A stretch of 64,000 bases of DNA from assembly GCF_011769525.1 (NCBI RefSeq), contig NZ_CP050440.1, positions 6,077,501-6,141,500 of the forward strand. The letters are read 5' to 3'. The position numbers and the translations under genes were made by a program. This stretch comes from Tolypothrix sp. PCC 7910 (GTDB taxonomy: Bacteria; Cyanobacteriota; Cyanobacteriia; Cyanobacteriales; Nostocaceae). The first letter of the stretch is position 1, and every line of letters starts with the position of its first letter. The notes beneath the pieces were generated by a model. That model saw nothing but the letters and a program-made list of their open reading frames with translations, did not search any database and was not told the origin of the DNA. Positions 27,981 through 37,660 of the stretch are shown here, piece by piece.

Positions 27981-28411
27981 TCGTGGCAATTGGGGATGAT
28001 TCACCAATTTCAGCACCTTTACCAAAGGTTTTGATGTGTTACGGCTTATGCCTAACACATCCTACATAATACTGCGATTTTCTCAAATTTAAAATTTGAT
28101 TCCTGTATAACATAATTAGCGATCGCTCTTCATTGACGCTGCAGTTAATACAATTCCTGTTACAAAACTTAACTATTCACTGCTAGTAATTTTGAGGGGA
28201 TAGTATTATTTCTCTTAATGACAATCTAATCTATAGGAATTTTATTTAATTTTAGTGAATCAATAACACCGATTCACTCTATGGTCAACCATAGTAAACC
28301 CGAGGCTGGAATGAATAGATGTTTTATATACACATCTATTCATTCCAGCCTCCGCAAACTACTAATAATTTCCCAACTCAATTCAATAAATTTTTTTACA
28401 CATAAGCACTA
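27981..28411. other. Intergenic leader with dispersed repeat and two hairpins
   Basis: A GTTACGGCTTATGCCTAAC repeat lies near 28039-28057. CTATGGT-CA-ACCATAG (28278-28293) is followed by the long hairpin described separately. No gene was seen. Confidence 0.6.
28302..28352. promoter_or_regulatory. Perfect 20-bp hairpin in the leader of the kinase operon
   Basis: Arms at 28302-28321 and 28333-28352 are exact reverse complements over 20 bp with an 11-nt A/T-rich loop, ending 59 nt before the kinase ATG. A repeat remnant, an attenuator/leader structure and a termination signal are all possible. There is no T-run immediately after it. Confidence 0.65.
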
Positions 28412-30481
28412 ATGCTGTTACCCGATCGCGAAAGGCAACGAATAGAATTACTTTATCAATATCGAATTTTAGATACAGTACCAGAAGAATTTTTTGATGA
28501 ACTCACGCAGTTGGCTGCGGATTTATGCGAAATGCCAATTGCAATGATTAGTTTAGTCGATGCTGAACGTGAATGGTTTAAGTCTAAAGTCGGAGTTAAT
28601 CAAGCCGAAGTTCCCCGTAGCTTGGCTTTTGGCGCGTATACGATTCTCGAAAATGAAAGCTTGATGATTCCAGATACTTTAGAAGATGAGCGATTTATTA
28701 AAAATCCACTTGTGATTTCTGATCCTTATTGTCGCAGTTATCTAGGAGTTCCTTTAATTGCCTCAAACGGCTTGGCTATAGGTAGCTTTTGTGTAATTGA
28801 TATTGTGCCTCGCTACTTCAATCTGCAACAACAAGCAATATTAAAAAAATTAGCCAAACAAGTACTAAGGTCTTTGGAGTCACATCGAGAAAAAGTTACT
28901 AATTATAGCCAAAGGATGATTAATCTTCTATTCCGCCATCATCCTAATCCCATGTGGGTATATGACGGCAATACGCTAGAATTTTTAGATGTCAATGAAG
29001 CAGCAGTTATTCACTATGGCTACTCTCGCAAAGAGTTATTAAGAATGCATGTTACTGACATTGATTTATCAGAAGACGTGCGTTTATTACAGAAATGTTT
29101 AGTTCACAAAAATAGTAAATTTAGCTTTTCTGGGGAAGCTCAACATCGTCTCAAAGATGGGCAGATTATTGATGTTGAAGTTGTGAAGCATGCCATCGAA
29201 TATGATGCAAAATACGCTTGCTTAGTTTATAACCGAGATATTACAGAACGGAAAAAAACTGAACAGGCTATTAAAACTCAACTGGAACGAGAGCATTTGA
29301 TGCGAACTGTTTCTGGGAGAATTCGTCACTCTTTGAATCTCCAGGATATACTCAATGCTACGGTACAAGAGGTACGAGATATACTTCAAGTCGATCGGGT
29401 AATAGTTTTTCGGTTTGCCTCCGATATGAGTGGTACAATTGTCGCCGAATCAGTAGAAAATGGCTGGACTGCTTGTATTGGTGTAGAGATAGAAGATATC
29501 TGTTTTCAAACAGGTACAGGATTGGAGTGCTATCAAGGCCGTAACAAAGCGATCGCGAATATTTACGAAGCTGGACTCACTGATTGCCATATTAGGATGT
29601 TAGAACAGTTTGAAGTAAAAGCAAGTTTAGTAGTACCGATTCTGTTGCAGGTAAGCGAGGAAAACCTTAACTCTCGTCTTTGGGGTTTATTAGTTGCACA
29701 CCAATGTTCTCATCCTCGCAAATGGGAAGAACATCAAATAGATCTACTCGATCAACTAACTGTGCCAATTGCGATCGCTATTCAACAGTCTAGTATTTTA
29801 CAGCAAGCTCAGACAGAAATTGCCCAAAGACAGCAAGCTGAAGTGAAGCTTAGAAGCGCATTGGCCGAAAAAGAAGTGTTGCTCAAAGAGATTCATCATC
29901 GAGTTAAAAATAATTTACAAATTGTCTCTAGCCTGTTGCAGCTTCAGTCTCAAACCCTCGACTCGCCGGAAGCTATTAAAGTCCTCAGAGAAAGCCAAAA
30001 TCGTATTGATTCTATCTCCTTAATTCACAAAAACTTATACACAACACCGAATATTGGACAACTAGATGTTGCCGAATATATCGAAAATTTAGCAACTAAT
30101 TTGTTAATTTCTTATCAAATAGAACCTGCCAAAATTAGTTTAGAAACTTATATAGATGCAGTAAGCCTGAATATTGATCAAGCAATTGCCTGTGGTTTAA
30201 TTATTAATGAATTAATATCCAACGCTCTAAAACATGCTTTTACTAACCACCAAGTAGGCAATATTATAATTAGCTTGCATAATCTCGGAGAAACGATAGA
30301 AATGGTAGTGCAAGATGATGGTATTGGCTTACCCAATGATTTTGATTTAATAAATACTAACTCATTAGGTCTTTCGCTAGTTTATGATTTAGCCACTGCT
30401 CAACTAGAAGGAAATATCACTGTCGACAATAGTCAAGGAACAATATTCAAAATCCAATTTCCACAATTAACCTTATATTAG
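28412..30481 (+). CDS. Cyanobacteriochrome-type sensor histidine kinase (GAF-PAS-GAF-HisKA_2-HATPase)
   Basis: This soluble 689-residue sensor kinase has an N-terminal GAF domain (~20-150, YRILDTVPEEFFDELTQLAA), then PAS (~165-285), a second GAF (~300-460), and a HisKA_2 phospho-acceptor with IHHRVKNNLQI (His495/496). It ends in a HATPase (NELISNALKHAF, DDGIGLP). The second GAF contains DICF at residues 362-365, matching the DXCF motif, and the canonical chromophore cysteine in TDCH at 392, 28 residues after Cys364. It continues VKASLVVPILL and LWGLLVAHQCSHPRKW, as in bilin-binding cyanobacteriochromes. It is therefore predicted to be a light sensor of the blue/green type. A response-regulator kinase follows after 10 nt. 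Confidence 0.9.
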   Translation: MLLPDRERQRIELLYQYRILDTVPEEFFDELTQLAADLCEMPIAMISLVDAEREWFKSKVGVNQAEVPRSLAFGAYTILENESLMIPDTLEDERFIKNPLVISDPYCRSYLGVPLIASNGLAIGSFCVIDIVPRYFNLQQQAILKKLAKQVLRSLESHREKVTNYSQRMINLLFRHHPNPMWVYDGNTLEFLDVNEAAVIHYGYSRKELLRMHVTDIDLSEDVRLLQKCLVHKNSKFSFSGEAQHRLKDGQIIDVEVVKHAIEYDAKYACLVYNRDITERKKTEQAIKTQLEREHLMRTVSGRIRHSLNLQDILNATVQEVRDILQVDRVIVFRFASDMSGTIVAESVENGWTACIGVEIEDICFQTGTGLECYQGRNKAIANIYEAGLTDCHIRMLEQFEVKASLVVPILLQVSEENLNSRLWGLLVAHQCSHPRKWEEHQIDLLDQLTVPIAIAIQQSSILQQAQTEIAQRQQAEVKLRSALAEKEVLLKEIHHRVKNNLQIVSSLLQLQSQTLDSPEAIKVLRESQNRIDSISLIHKNLYTTPNIGQLDVAEYIENLATNLLISYQIEPAKISLETYIDAVSLNIDQAIACGLIINELISNALKHAFTNHQVGNIIISLHNLGETIEMVVQDDGIGLPNDFDLINTNSLGLSLVYDLATAQLEGNITVDNSQGTIFKIQFPQLTLY

Positions 30482-30491
30482 TAAATCTCAA

Positions 30492-32009
30492 ATGGTTCAT
30501 GTGAGGGTTTTAATCGTAGAAGATGAAGTGATTGTGGCTAGAACTATTGCTAGCCAACTTAGTCAACTTGGCTATATTGTTACGGGTACAGCTTCTTCAG
30601 GCAATGTTGCTATTGCCAAAGCTTTAGAAACTAAACCAGACATAGTGTTAATGGATATTATCCTGAAAGGAGAGATGGATGGTATTGCTGCATCTAGTTA
30701 TATCCGGGAACAATTGGATATTCCAGTAATTTTTCTGACGGCCTATGGCGATGCTAATACTTTAGAACGGGCAAAAATTACTCAGCCTTTTGGATATATT
30801 GTTAAACCTTTTACTATTAAAGATTTACAAATAGCTATAGAAATAGCCCTATTAAAATATCAGTTAGAATGCGATTTACGAGAGAATCGGGATCAATTAG
30901 CAACTCTGTTAAACTCAATGAGCGATGCAGTAATTGCTACAGACGAGCGCGGAATTGTCACATTTATGAATCCCGCCTCGGAAAAATTGACTGGCTGGTG
31001 TAAAGAAGAAGCATTAGGAAATGACATATCACAGATTTTTCGTTTAATCGATGATGTAATCAACACAACAATAGAAAATTCTGTTACACGAGCGCTGCAA
31101 GAACAACAAGTTATTTCTTCAGGAGACTATACTTCTCTAATTGCCAAAAATGGTAAAAAAATACCCATTGGTGACAAAGCTTCACCCCTAATGCGAAGAC
31201 CAAATCAAATAGCTGGTGTAGTTGTAGTTTTTTGGGATCTCAGCGCTAAGCGTGAAACAGAATTATTGAAGCAAGCTTTAGAAAAAGAACAAGAAGTTAA
31301 TCGGCTGAAATCTTTATTTATCTCCACTGTCTCTCATGAATTCCGCAATCCCTTAACAGTAATTCAAACCGCAGTTGAGTTGATTGACCTCAAAGGCGCA
31401 AATTTACCAGATGCTAAAAGAACAACCTACGTCAAGCGCATTCTCACTGCTGTGCAAACCATGAAACATCTCATGGATGATGTACTCTTCATGGGTAGGT
31501 CTGAAGCTGGAAAAATTTTGTTTAATCCTGTTCCCCTAAACTTGCATAAATTCTGTCAAGAAATAATTGAAGAATTTGCACTTATTGAAGGTAGCCTTCA
31601 TGAATTTGTATTTACTTGCGAAAGTCAAAATACAGATGCTGTAATGGATGAACGTCTCTTACATTACATATTAGGAAATATACTTTCCAATGCAGTCAAA
31701 TATTCGCCAGAAGGTGGCAGAATTGAACTACATCTCAAATGTGATTCTTTAACAGGTATAGCTACTTTTGAGATTCAAGACCAAGGTATTGGCATTCCCG
31801 AAGCAGACTACAATAAACTTTTTGAATCATTTTATCGAGCTTCTAATGTTCAATTAACTCAGGGTAACGGGTTAGGTCTAGTAATTGTTAAAAGGTCAGT
31901 AGAAGCTCACAAAGGCCAAATCAGTTTCACCAGTCAAGTTGGTGTTGGTACTAAATTTACAGTGAATTTGCCCTTAAATCCTGAATTATCTGTGAATACG
32001 ATTGAATAA
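30492..32009 (+). CDS. Hybrid response regulator / histidine kinase (REC-PAS-HisKA-HATPase)
   Basis: This cytoplasmic 505-residue protein has a receiver domain (residues 1-125, acidic pocket Glu10-Asp11, phospho-acceptor Asp55 in IVLMDIIL, Lys in VKPF), a PAS domain (~135-255) and a HisKA box FISTVSHEFRNPLTVI. A HATPase follows with GNILSNAVKYSPEGG, DQGIGIP and GNGLGLVIVKR. With an N-terminal receiver it is well placed to take phosphate from the light-sensing kinase encoded 10 nt upstream and pass a signal to further proteins. No DNA-binding output is present. Confidence 0.93.
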   Translation: MVHVRVLIVEDEVIVARTIASQLSQLGYIVTGTASSGNVAIAKALETKPDIVLMDIILKGEMDGIAASSYIREQLDIPVIFLTAYGDANTLERAKITQPFGYIVKPFTIKDLQIAIEIALLKYQLECDLRENRDQLATLLNSMSDAVIATDERGIVTFMNPASEKLTGWCKEEALGNDISQIFRLIDDVINTTIENSVTRALQEQQVISSGDYTSLIAKNGKKIPIGDKASPLMRRPNQIAGVVVVFWDLSAKRETELLKQALEKEQEVNRLKSLFISTVSHEFRNPLTVIQTAVELIDLKGANLPDAKRTTYVKRILTAVQTMKHLMDDVLFMGRSEAGKILFNPVPLNLHKFCQEIIEEFALIEGSLHEFVFTCESQNTDAVMDERLLHYILGNILSNAVKYSPEGGRIELHLKCDSLTGIATFEIQDQGIGIPEADYNKLFESFYRASNVQLTQGNGLGLVIVKRSVEAHKGQISFTSQVGVGTKFTVNLPLNPELSVNTIE

Positions 32010-32010
32010 T

Positions 32011-32046
32011 GGTAATGGGTAATTGGTAATTGGTAATTGGTAATAG
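32011..32046 (+). repeat. GGTAATT/GGGTAAT heptamer tandem repeats
   Basis: At least four adjoining copies of a 7-bp unit lie between the convergent kinase and LptD-like genes. Related units occur at 35437-35460 and 47837-47880. Confidence 0.85.
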
Positions 32047-32086
32047 AAGTTTCCCCCTTGCTCCCTGCTCCCTGCCCCCTTGCCTA

Positions 32087-34693
32087 CTAAGGCTCCTGCG
32101 TCACCCCACCCACAACTGGCTTCACATTCTCTCCTGAAAATGGATCGGTACCGCCACTCCAGTTAAAGTCACTAATGCGGAAGCTAATACCGCCTAATTG
32201 CAATACGGGATTGTAACGTAAGGTTAGTCCGTAGGTGCGGCGGCTATATTCCAGAATGTAATCGGTGCTACTTTCTCTCCCTGTATCTAAGTTGACCGAT
32301 GTCTGAAAGCCTAAGCGGAATGGGCCATAGATTTGCTGTGTAATTCCCGCACTCAACACTCTAGTATCAACAGCGCGATCAAATAAGAACGGTGATAATC
32401 CTCTGTTGAAACCTTGGGAATAGCTGACATTAAAGGCCGTATAGTCGAAATAAGGGCGCGAAAAATGACCAATCTGTCCTTCTAAACCAATTGTGCCAAT
32501 GAGGGTGCTTTGGTTATCGCCGTTAGTGTAATAACTAGTAGTACCTGTAATACCAGCGATCGCTCGCAAGTAAGGAACCACAGGGTTGGGTGTGTATCTT
32601 AAGCCCTCAGTGGCAGTGGGTGGTAATCCTTGCCCTTGCCACAGTAACAAACCACCACTTAAAGCAGCGCTACCTTGCAGACGACCAAGGGAAATGCGAT
32701 CGTTGTCTCGATTGGGTTCTAATAAGTCAAGTCTATCTGTATTAGCGTTAATATATTGAGCGCCAGCTTGATAGCTCAGGCTAATACCACTGTTACCTAA
32801 AGGAATGATTGGCGAACTCACTACACCGCCAAGGCTACTTTGCACAGTTTGATAGCCTAGCGTACCGTTATAAAGGCGATCGCGGTAACTATATTCTAAA
32901 TTCAATAAATGGGGATTTTGATTGCCTAATTCCTGGCGCAAACGCACACTGGCTTTGAGGTTATCTTCGATTTTGCTGAGGTTGAGACTTGTTAGCTCTC
33001 CATTACCCTCAATTACAGCTTTGGGGTTCAAATTCACACTCAGCCGACTTCTGAGACCAAATAATGCTCCTAAATCACCAGTACCTTCCTGCACTGCTTT
33101 TTGAGCAAAAAACTGCGGCGAGATAGTCCAGCGTGTCTTGTCTGTAGTCACAACATCAAAACCACGCTCAAGATACAAACCACCGCGCTGATCGCCATCA
33201 AAACCAGGTGAGACGATCGCGGGAGTAACATCACGTTCCCGGCGATCAATCTGCTGCTGTTCCCGGGGAATACCAACGGCAAAGTTTTGATCAAAAACTA
33301 ACCTTGCTCCCTGACTCCTGACGTTGTCTACTAAGGGTGATTCTCTAGTGAGAGTGACATTAGCTGCCCTTAAGACTAGTTCTGGCGGTGAGAAGGGGTC
33401 ATTAGTAATGCTCACATCTTGCGCTTGCCAGCCACGCGGATAAAAATCAATACGTTCTGCTTCAAAACGTAGGCGCTTAATTATACCCCCCGATTTTGGA
33501 GGAGGAATGTTTCTGGCATCAGATCTGCCGCCTACGGCGACATCAATTCCTCCTGGGCTGTTAACACCAGTAAGGGGCTGATTGGCACGAATGCGATCGC
33601 TATTCGTACGCTGGGGGACTCCACCTGCGGTTACATCTGTGGGTAAAAATGCTACATCTTTTTCTGCTGTGGGGATGTAAATTTCACCCCGACCTTTTTG
33701 CAGTTCCCCATTATCTTGAATAAAGTTATATGTAAAACGTTGTCCTCGCAACACTTGATCGCCCCGTGTCAAGGCAATGTTACCTTCTCCCACAGCAATT
33801 AAGTTATCTAAATTGATTTGTAGGCGATCGGCATCCACCACAGCTCCATCAAACCGTACCACTACATTTCCTTCGGCTGTGACAATCCGCCGTTGCTCAT
33901 CAAATACCTGGCGATCGGAAATGACTTCTACAGTTCTCGGCCGAGGCGGTGTATTGGTAGCGGGAGTTGTATTTGCAGGTTGACTTGGTTGTTGATTTGT
34001 AGTTTCACCTTGAGGCGCTGTTGTGGGCTGGCTGGGGGTGGGAATTGGCGCAGGAGAGGTAAATTCTATAGCTGAGGGCACTGGCGACCCATTTGTTGGG
34101 CTGCGAGATTTAAACTCAATAGTATTTTGTACTACTTGCGGCGATTGCTGGATATTTTGAGCAACTGTTGTGGGCGTAGCTGGAGTTTTGCTAGGCTGTG
34201 CTACTTGAGGCGAGGGGAATGAGCTTTGATTTTTTGTCGCGTTAGGTGCCAGCGCATTTGTTGAAGGGAAGTTTTCATTGTTGATGGCGTTAGGTGCAAT
34301 TGCACCTCCTATATTTAAGCGATCGCTCTCATTTTGCTGTGGGTAAGCAATGCCCATCGGCTCCCCTAATAACGCCGCACTCATGGGCGCATTCTGGCGA
34401 GGAAGTTCTGCTCTTAAAGTTTTTGGTGAGTTAGGTTGACTGAGATTTGGGGAAACTACTAATTTATCTCGCGTCAACTTGTTGGCATCGGGCTGAGTTT
34501 GAGATTTGTCCCCCACAGTCGAAGGCTGCGGCGTTGCTTGTTGCGGCTGGGATTTCTCTAGATTTGACTGCGTACCAGTATCTGCTGCTACAGATAATTT
34601 GAACTTAGTATCGATAGCAGATGAGGTAGGATTTGCAGGTTGTAACGCTTCCGCGACGGGAGGCAGGGCGGGAGGCAGGACGGGATGAAGCAT
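32087..34693 (-). CDS. LptD-like outer-membrane assembly protein (DUF3769)
   Basis: This 868-residue protein resembles cyanobacterial LptD/OstA homologues. A ~260-residue Pro/Ser/Thr/Gln-rich N-terminal region precedes an OstA-type segment (VEVISDRQVFDEQRRIVTAEGNVVVRF...AVVDADRLQINL). A C-terminal beta-barrel portion (LNLEYSYRDRLYNGTLGYQ, FRLGFQTSVNL, YILEYSRRTYGL) has alternating hydrophobic strands and a DUF3769 signature. LptD inserts lipopolysaccharide into the outer membrane. The protein opens MLHPVLPPALPP without a clear signal peptide, as in other cyanobacterial versions. Confidence 0.88.
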   Translation of the reverse strand: MLHPVLPPALPPVAEALQPANPTSSAIDTKFKLSVAADTGTQSNLEKSQPQQATPQPSTVGDKSQTQPDANKLTRDKLVVSPNLSQPNSPKTLRAELPRQNAPMSAALLGEPMGIAYPQQNESDRLNIGGAIAPNAINNENFPSTNALAPNATKNQSSFPSPQVAQPSKTPATPTTVAQNIQQSPQVVQNTIEFKSRSPTNGSPVPSAIEFTSPAPIPTPSQPTTAPQGETTNQQPSQPANTTPATNTPPRPRTVEVISDRQVFDEQRRIVTAEGNVVVRFDGAVVDADRLQINLDNLIAVGEGNIALTRGDQVLRGQRFTYNFIQDNGELQKGRGEIYIPTAEKDVAFLPTDVTAGGVPQRTNSDRIRANQPLTGVNSPGGIDVAVGGRSDARNIPPPKSGGIIKRLRFEAERIDFYPRGWQAQDVSITNDPFSPPELVLRAANVTLTRESPLVDNVRSQGARLVFDQNFAVGIPREQQQIDRRERDVTPAIVSPGFDGDQRGGLYLERGFDVVTTDKTRWTISPQFFAQKAVQEGTGDLGALFGLRSRLSVNLNPKAVIEGNGELTSLNLSKIEDNLKASVRLRQELGNQNPHLLNLEYSYRDRLYNGTLGYQTVQSSLGGVVSSPIIPLGNSGISLSYQAGAQYINANTDRLDLLEPNRDNDRISLGRLQGSAALSGGLLLWQGQGLPPTATEGLRYTPNPVVPYLRAIAGITGTTSYYTNGDNQSTLIGTIGLEGQIGHFSRPYFDYTAFNVSYSQGFNRGLSPFLFDRAVDTRVLSAGITQQIYGPFRLGFQTSVNLDTGRESSTDYILEYSRRTYGLTLRYNPVLQLGGISFRISDFNWSGGTDPFSGENVKPVVGGVTQEP

Positions 34694-35050
34694 ATTTCAG
34701 CACAATCAAGCAAACAAATAGCCAATTAGTAGCCGGAAGGAGAATACACCTTTTGCCTTCCGACTATGCCGTCTGCCTATTTGCAGCAAGCTGGCCGGAG
34801 ATGGACACTTGTTACTATAAGAATCCGCTAGGAGGGTTTCCTTTGGGAATAAATTTAGGGTTCCCTCCTTTGTAGCAAATGCCGTCAGCTTTGACTATTC
34901 ATAGATGTTTGAGAGCCGTGAGTCATCTCAAAACCGAACCTACAACATAGAGTAGCAACTGGCTTGGGGAACCCCATAAAAGCAAGTGTCCATATAGCTT
35001 TTGGTGTCTTCCGCCTTCCGGCAATCCTACGCGGATAATAAATCGCGCTT
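34694..35050. other. Intergenic region between the LptD-like gene and psbI
   Basis: CGGAAGG (34734-34740) and CCTTCCG (34756-34762) form a short hairpin near the start of the LptD-like gene. No further gene was seen, although psbI transcription is likely to run into this region. Confidence 0.5.
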
Positions 35051-35167
35051 TTACTCGAAATCCCGACGACCGGGGTTACGAGCTGGATCGTTAGACAAGA
35101 ATCCCAAGACGAAGATAGTTACAAAGAAGGCAACAACAATATAAACAACGATTTTTAAAGTAAGCAT
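35051..35167 (-). CDS. psbI: Photosystem II reaction-centre protein I
   Basis: The 38-codon frame encodes a single transmembrane helix protein opening [18 protein letters not shown] and ending [14 protein letters not shown]. This is the diagnostic PsbI sequence and exact family length. PsbI is a thylakoid-membrane subunit of the PSII core that stabilises early assembly next to D1. GGAGA lies 9 nt upstream of the ATG. The gene is monocistronic in this layout, with long non-coding flanks on both sides. Confidence 0.98.
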   Translation of the reverse strand: MLTLKIVVYIVVAFFVTIFVLGFLSNDPARNPGRRDFE

Positions 35168-35483
35168 CAGAGAAATCTCCAAAAGGTATGAGAAACAGCA
35201 AATCTCTCTCTCGGTATCTGCTATGCAGAAAAGATAGCTCCTTTATATTACCCAAATCTCGTACCTTTTTTGGAGGACTCTATTGAGACAGGTCGAGTGT
35301 TTGGTTGTTGTTGCGGTTGTTGTGTATCTATCTTTGAGATATTCCCAATCAAGAACTTGTGGACTTGCTACTCTTGTGACGTTTACTCACGCCTTAGGTT
35401 TCCATTTGTAAACAAAGAATTTGTTTGGTGTTTGGTGTTGGGTAATTGGTAATTGGTAATCAGAATTTCTTCCCTCATCTCCC
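35168..35483. other. psbI upstream region with heptamer repeats
   Basis: The sequence just upstream of psbI should hold its promoter, but no elements were placed confidently. Positions 35437-35460 carry GGTAATT heptamers. Confidence 0.5.
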
Positions 35484-36152
35484 TCATCCTCTAACCTCCA
35501 CCCCCTCACCTATACGGCTTTTGATCGTTTTGGCAGGTATACCTACAGCTACAGAAAAAGGCGGAATATTTTTACTAACTACTGCGCCTGCACCAATGAC
35601 ACTACCTTTACCGATAGTGACTCCATCCAATACAGTTACTCCATGCCCTAGCCAACAGTCATCCTCAATGACGATTCCCTGGCGAGTGATCCCTTGATTT
35701 CTAATTGGTTCGATCAGATCTGCAAAATTGTGATTGTTCGCATATATTCCAGTGTGGGATGCAATCATGCAGTGCTTGCCAATTCTGATGTCCCCAGGGC
35801 CAGCAATACACACATTTGGCCCGATGAATGTTTCTTCATCAATATATATGGAAGTATTATCTAAACATCCAATATCTACATTCCGCTCAATTGCGACTTT
35901 ATTTCCTAGATAAATTCTATTATTGTTACCTCTTGCATCTATACGCACCCCTTTAAAGATAAATACATTCTTGCCGATTTCAATACAATCAGTGCCAATA
36001 AATTCAACGCCGTTTTGAATATAAACCTGACTATCTATACGAGCAAAGATACTACGATAAGCAAAGTTGCGTAACTTTGGGCCTAGTAGCAGTGAGGGAA
36101 TTCCTCCTAGTAAACTTGTGGTAATAATTTCTTCTAAACGCTGAATTTTCAT
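35484..36152 (-). CDS. Hexapeptide-repeat acyltransferase (LbH fold)
   Basis: This 222-residue protein has many [LIV]G-x4 hexapeptides forming a left-handed beta-helix (FIGTDCIEIGKNVFIFKGVRI, EETFIGPNVCIAGPGDIRIGKHCMIASHTGIYANNHN, CWLGHGVTVLDGVTIGKGSVIGAGAVVSKNIP). The NNHN loop, with its catalytic-type His, and the closing GIPAKTIKSR are typical of maltose/galactoside O-acetyltransferase-like enzymes using acetyl-CoA. The acceptor sugar is not known. No polysaccharide cluster is adjacent. Confidence 0.92.
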   Translation of the reverse strand: MKIQRLEEIITTSLLGGIPSLLLGPKLRNFAYRSIFARIDSQVYIQNGVEFIGTDCIEIGKNVFIFKGVRIDARGNNNRIYLGNKVAIERNVDIGCLDNTSIYIDEETFIGPNVCIAGPGDIRIGKHCMIASHTGIYANNHNFADLIEPIRNQGITRQGIVIEDDCWLGHGVTVLDGVTIGKGSVIGAGAVVSKNIPPFSVAVGIPAKTIKSRIGEGVEVRG

Positions 36153-37345
36153 GGCTCAATATGCCTCAAATAGATTTTGTTGACTCGTAGAGATAATTCG
36201 TTATCACTGGATTTCGGGTTATGCTCATGCCATTTGTCTTGAGTATTTTTCAAGCGCAGTATTGCCATAGTTTTGAGCAGCAAAAATGCATATTAAGTAG
36301 TTAGCGCTCACTTAAGCAACCACTACATCAACTGGAGAATTTGTTTAGTGAAGAGGAATATGCTGATTAAGCATCAGCCAACACATTGCTGATTTCTTAT
36401 TGCTTAATTTCAAAAACTGGATTTAGCGAAAGGCTATGCAATACTCAAGCTATGGCAAAATATTAATGTTAACAAAATTACATTTATTGGTAAAAATAGA
36501 ATTCCTATGGCAGATTTTCATCTTAGTAGTCTGTCCCATTATTTATGAGAAGTGTCTGGTGGACAGATCCCCGACTTCTTCAAGAAATCGGGGATCTAAA
36601 AACTCATCAAAATTAATGGGATAAACCACTAGATTGAGGATTTCTATATACGCAAGCTGGCAAAACTTACATTTTAGGTAAAATGTAATTATTGTTAAAT
36701 AATTATGAGTATTTATGCCCTAGTAAAAATCTGCTAGGGTGGAGTATCTCCGACTTCAGCCATCACATTAAAATTAACCATCGGTGCAAACAAGTAAGCG
36801 CTTCCCCGACTACTATGACGGCTTTCTTGCAACGAATTTCTAGAGTATGCTGCTCTAATCATGTTGCACACAGATGTTACTTACAAAACAAAGCACTCTT
36901 GCTATTACATGAGTGGCTTTTCACAACAAGTGACCATCAATATAACATACTTTATTTTTATTTGGTTTCTATAAAAAATTAATTTTATGCTTGATTACTT
37001 GCTAAAAAAATAACAATATTAAGCTGTAATTTTCATCTTATGCTCATAATAGGACATATTTTATACTGCAAAATAAAAATATTTTTAGTGTAGAAGGTTA
37101 CCTTTATTAATCCTTCAAATTATGGCTCATATTTTAAAAATTAACTGAGCGCTTCTACCTAACAATTTGTAAATCACCCGCCTGGATAACCCATTCGGGT
37201 GATGTGTACTCATCATTGGGCATTATACATTTTGAAGAAAACCTAGAGATTATTGGCTAGCAACGTAACTCTTCTCGCCAAGAGCGTAGACGTAAAGCAG
37301 CTTGTCAATAGACACCGCCTAAACTTAGTGACAATTGTGATTTAT
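36153..37345. other. Long AT-rich region with two hairpins and no convincing gene
   Basis: Positions 36565-36597 form a 16-bp near-perfect stem (AGATCCCCGA.TTCTT arms), a dispersed repeat form. ATCACCCG/CGGGTGAT arms lie at 37173-37203. Open frames at 36436-36624 and 36692-36982 have no protein character. A TTG-started extension of the next gene reaches 37253 but is unsupported. Confidence 0.6.
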
Positions 37346-37660
37346 ATGAAAGAAATTGTTGAACACGCTTTAACCACTGGCTATTTAAGTGTTGCAGCCC
37401 AAAATCAGATCCAATCGCTGCTTGCAAGTGATTATGACTCAGATGACTTAGATGCTTACATCATTTTACAGCGGGCTGTTGTGGCAGGTGATGTGAAAAA
37501 AGAAGCCCATCATCAAAAAGGTGCTGTTTCCTCTAAATCTAAAGATAAAGCATCGAATATCAAACTGGCTTATCAAGTTGCTGCTGAGCTTGCTTCTGTG
37601 GCTGCTATGGCTTTGAGTCTACCAAAAAGCACTAATGATTCTCCTTACTTTGGAGCATAA
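37346..37660 (+). CDS. Small conserved hypothetical protein, 104 aa
   Basis: I do not recognise a function. From the ATG at 37346 the product opens MKEIVEHALTTGYLSV and contains QIQSLLASDYDSDDLDAYIILQRAVVAG, a helical unit seen (from memory) in many small cyanobacterial proteins. The second half is polar and then Ala-rich. There is no signal peptide. Long flanking non-coding regions suggest it is transcribed alone, upstream of glgP. Confidence 0.75.
   Translation: MKEIVEHALTTGYLSVAAQNQIQSLLASDYDSDDLDAYIILQRAVVAGDVKKEAHHQKGAVSSKSKDKASNIKLAYQVAAELASVAAMALSLPKSTNDSPYFGA

Noticed and set aside
27981-28411. Riboswitch in the kinase leader
   Set aside because: Hairpins are strong but no known aptamer pattern was recognised.
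36436-36982. Two open frames in the long AT-rich region
   Set aside because: No ribosome site or recognisable domain, and the first runs through a dispersed hairpin repeat.
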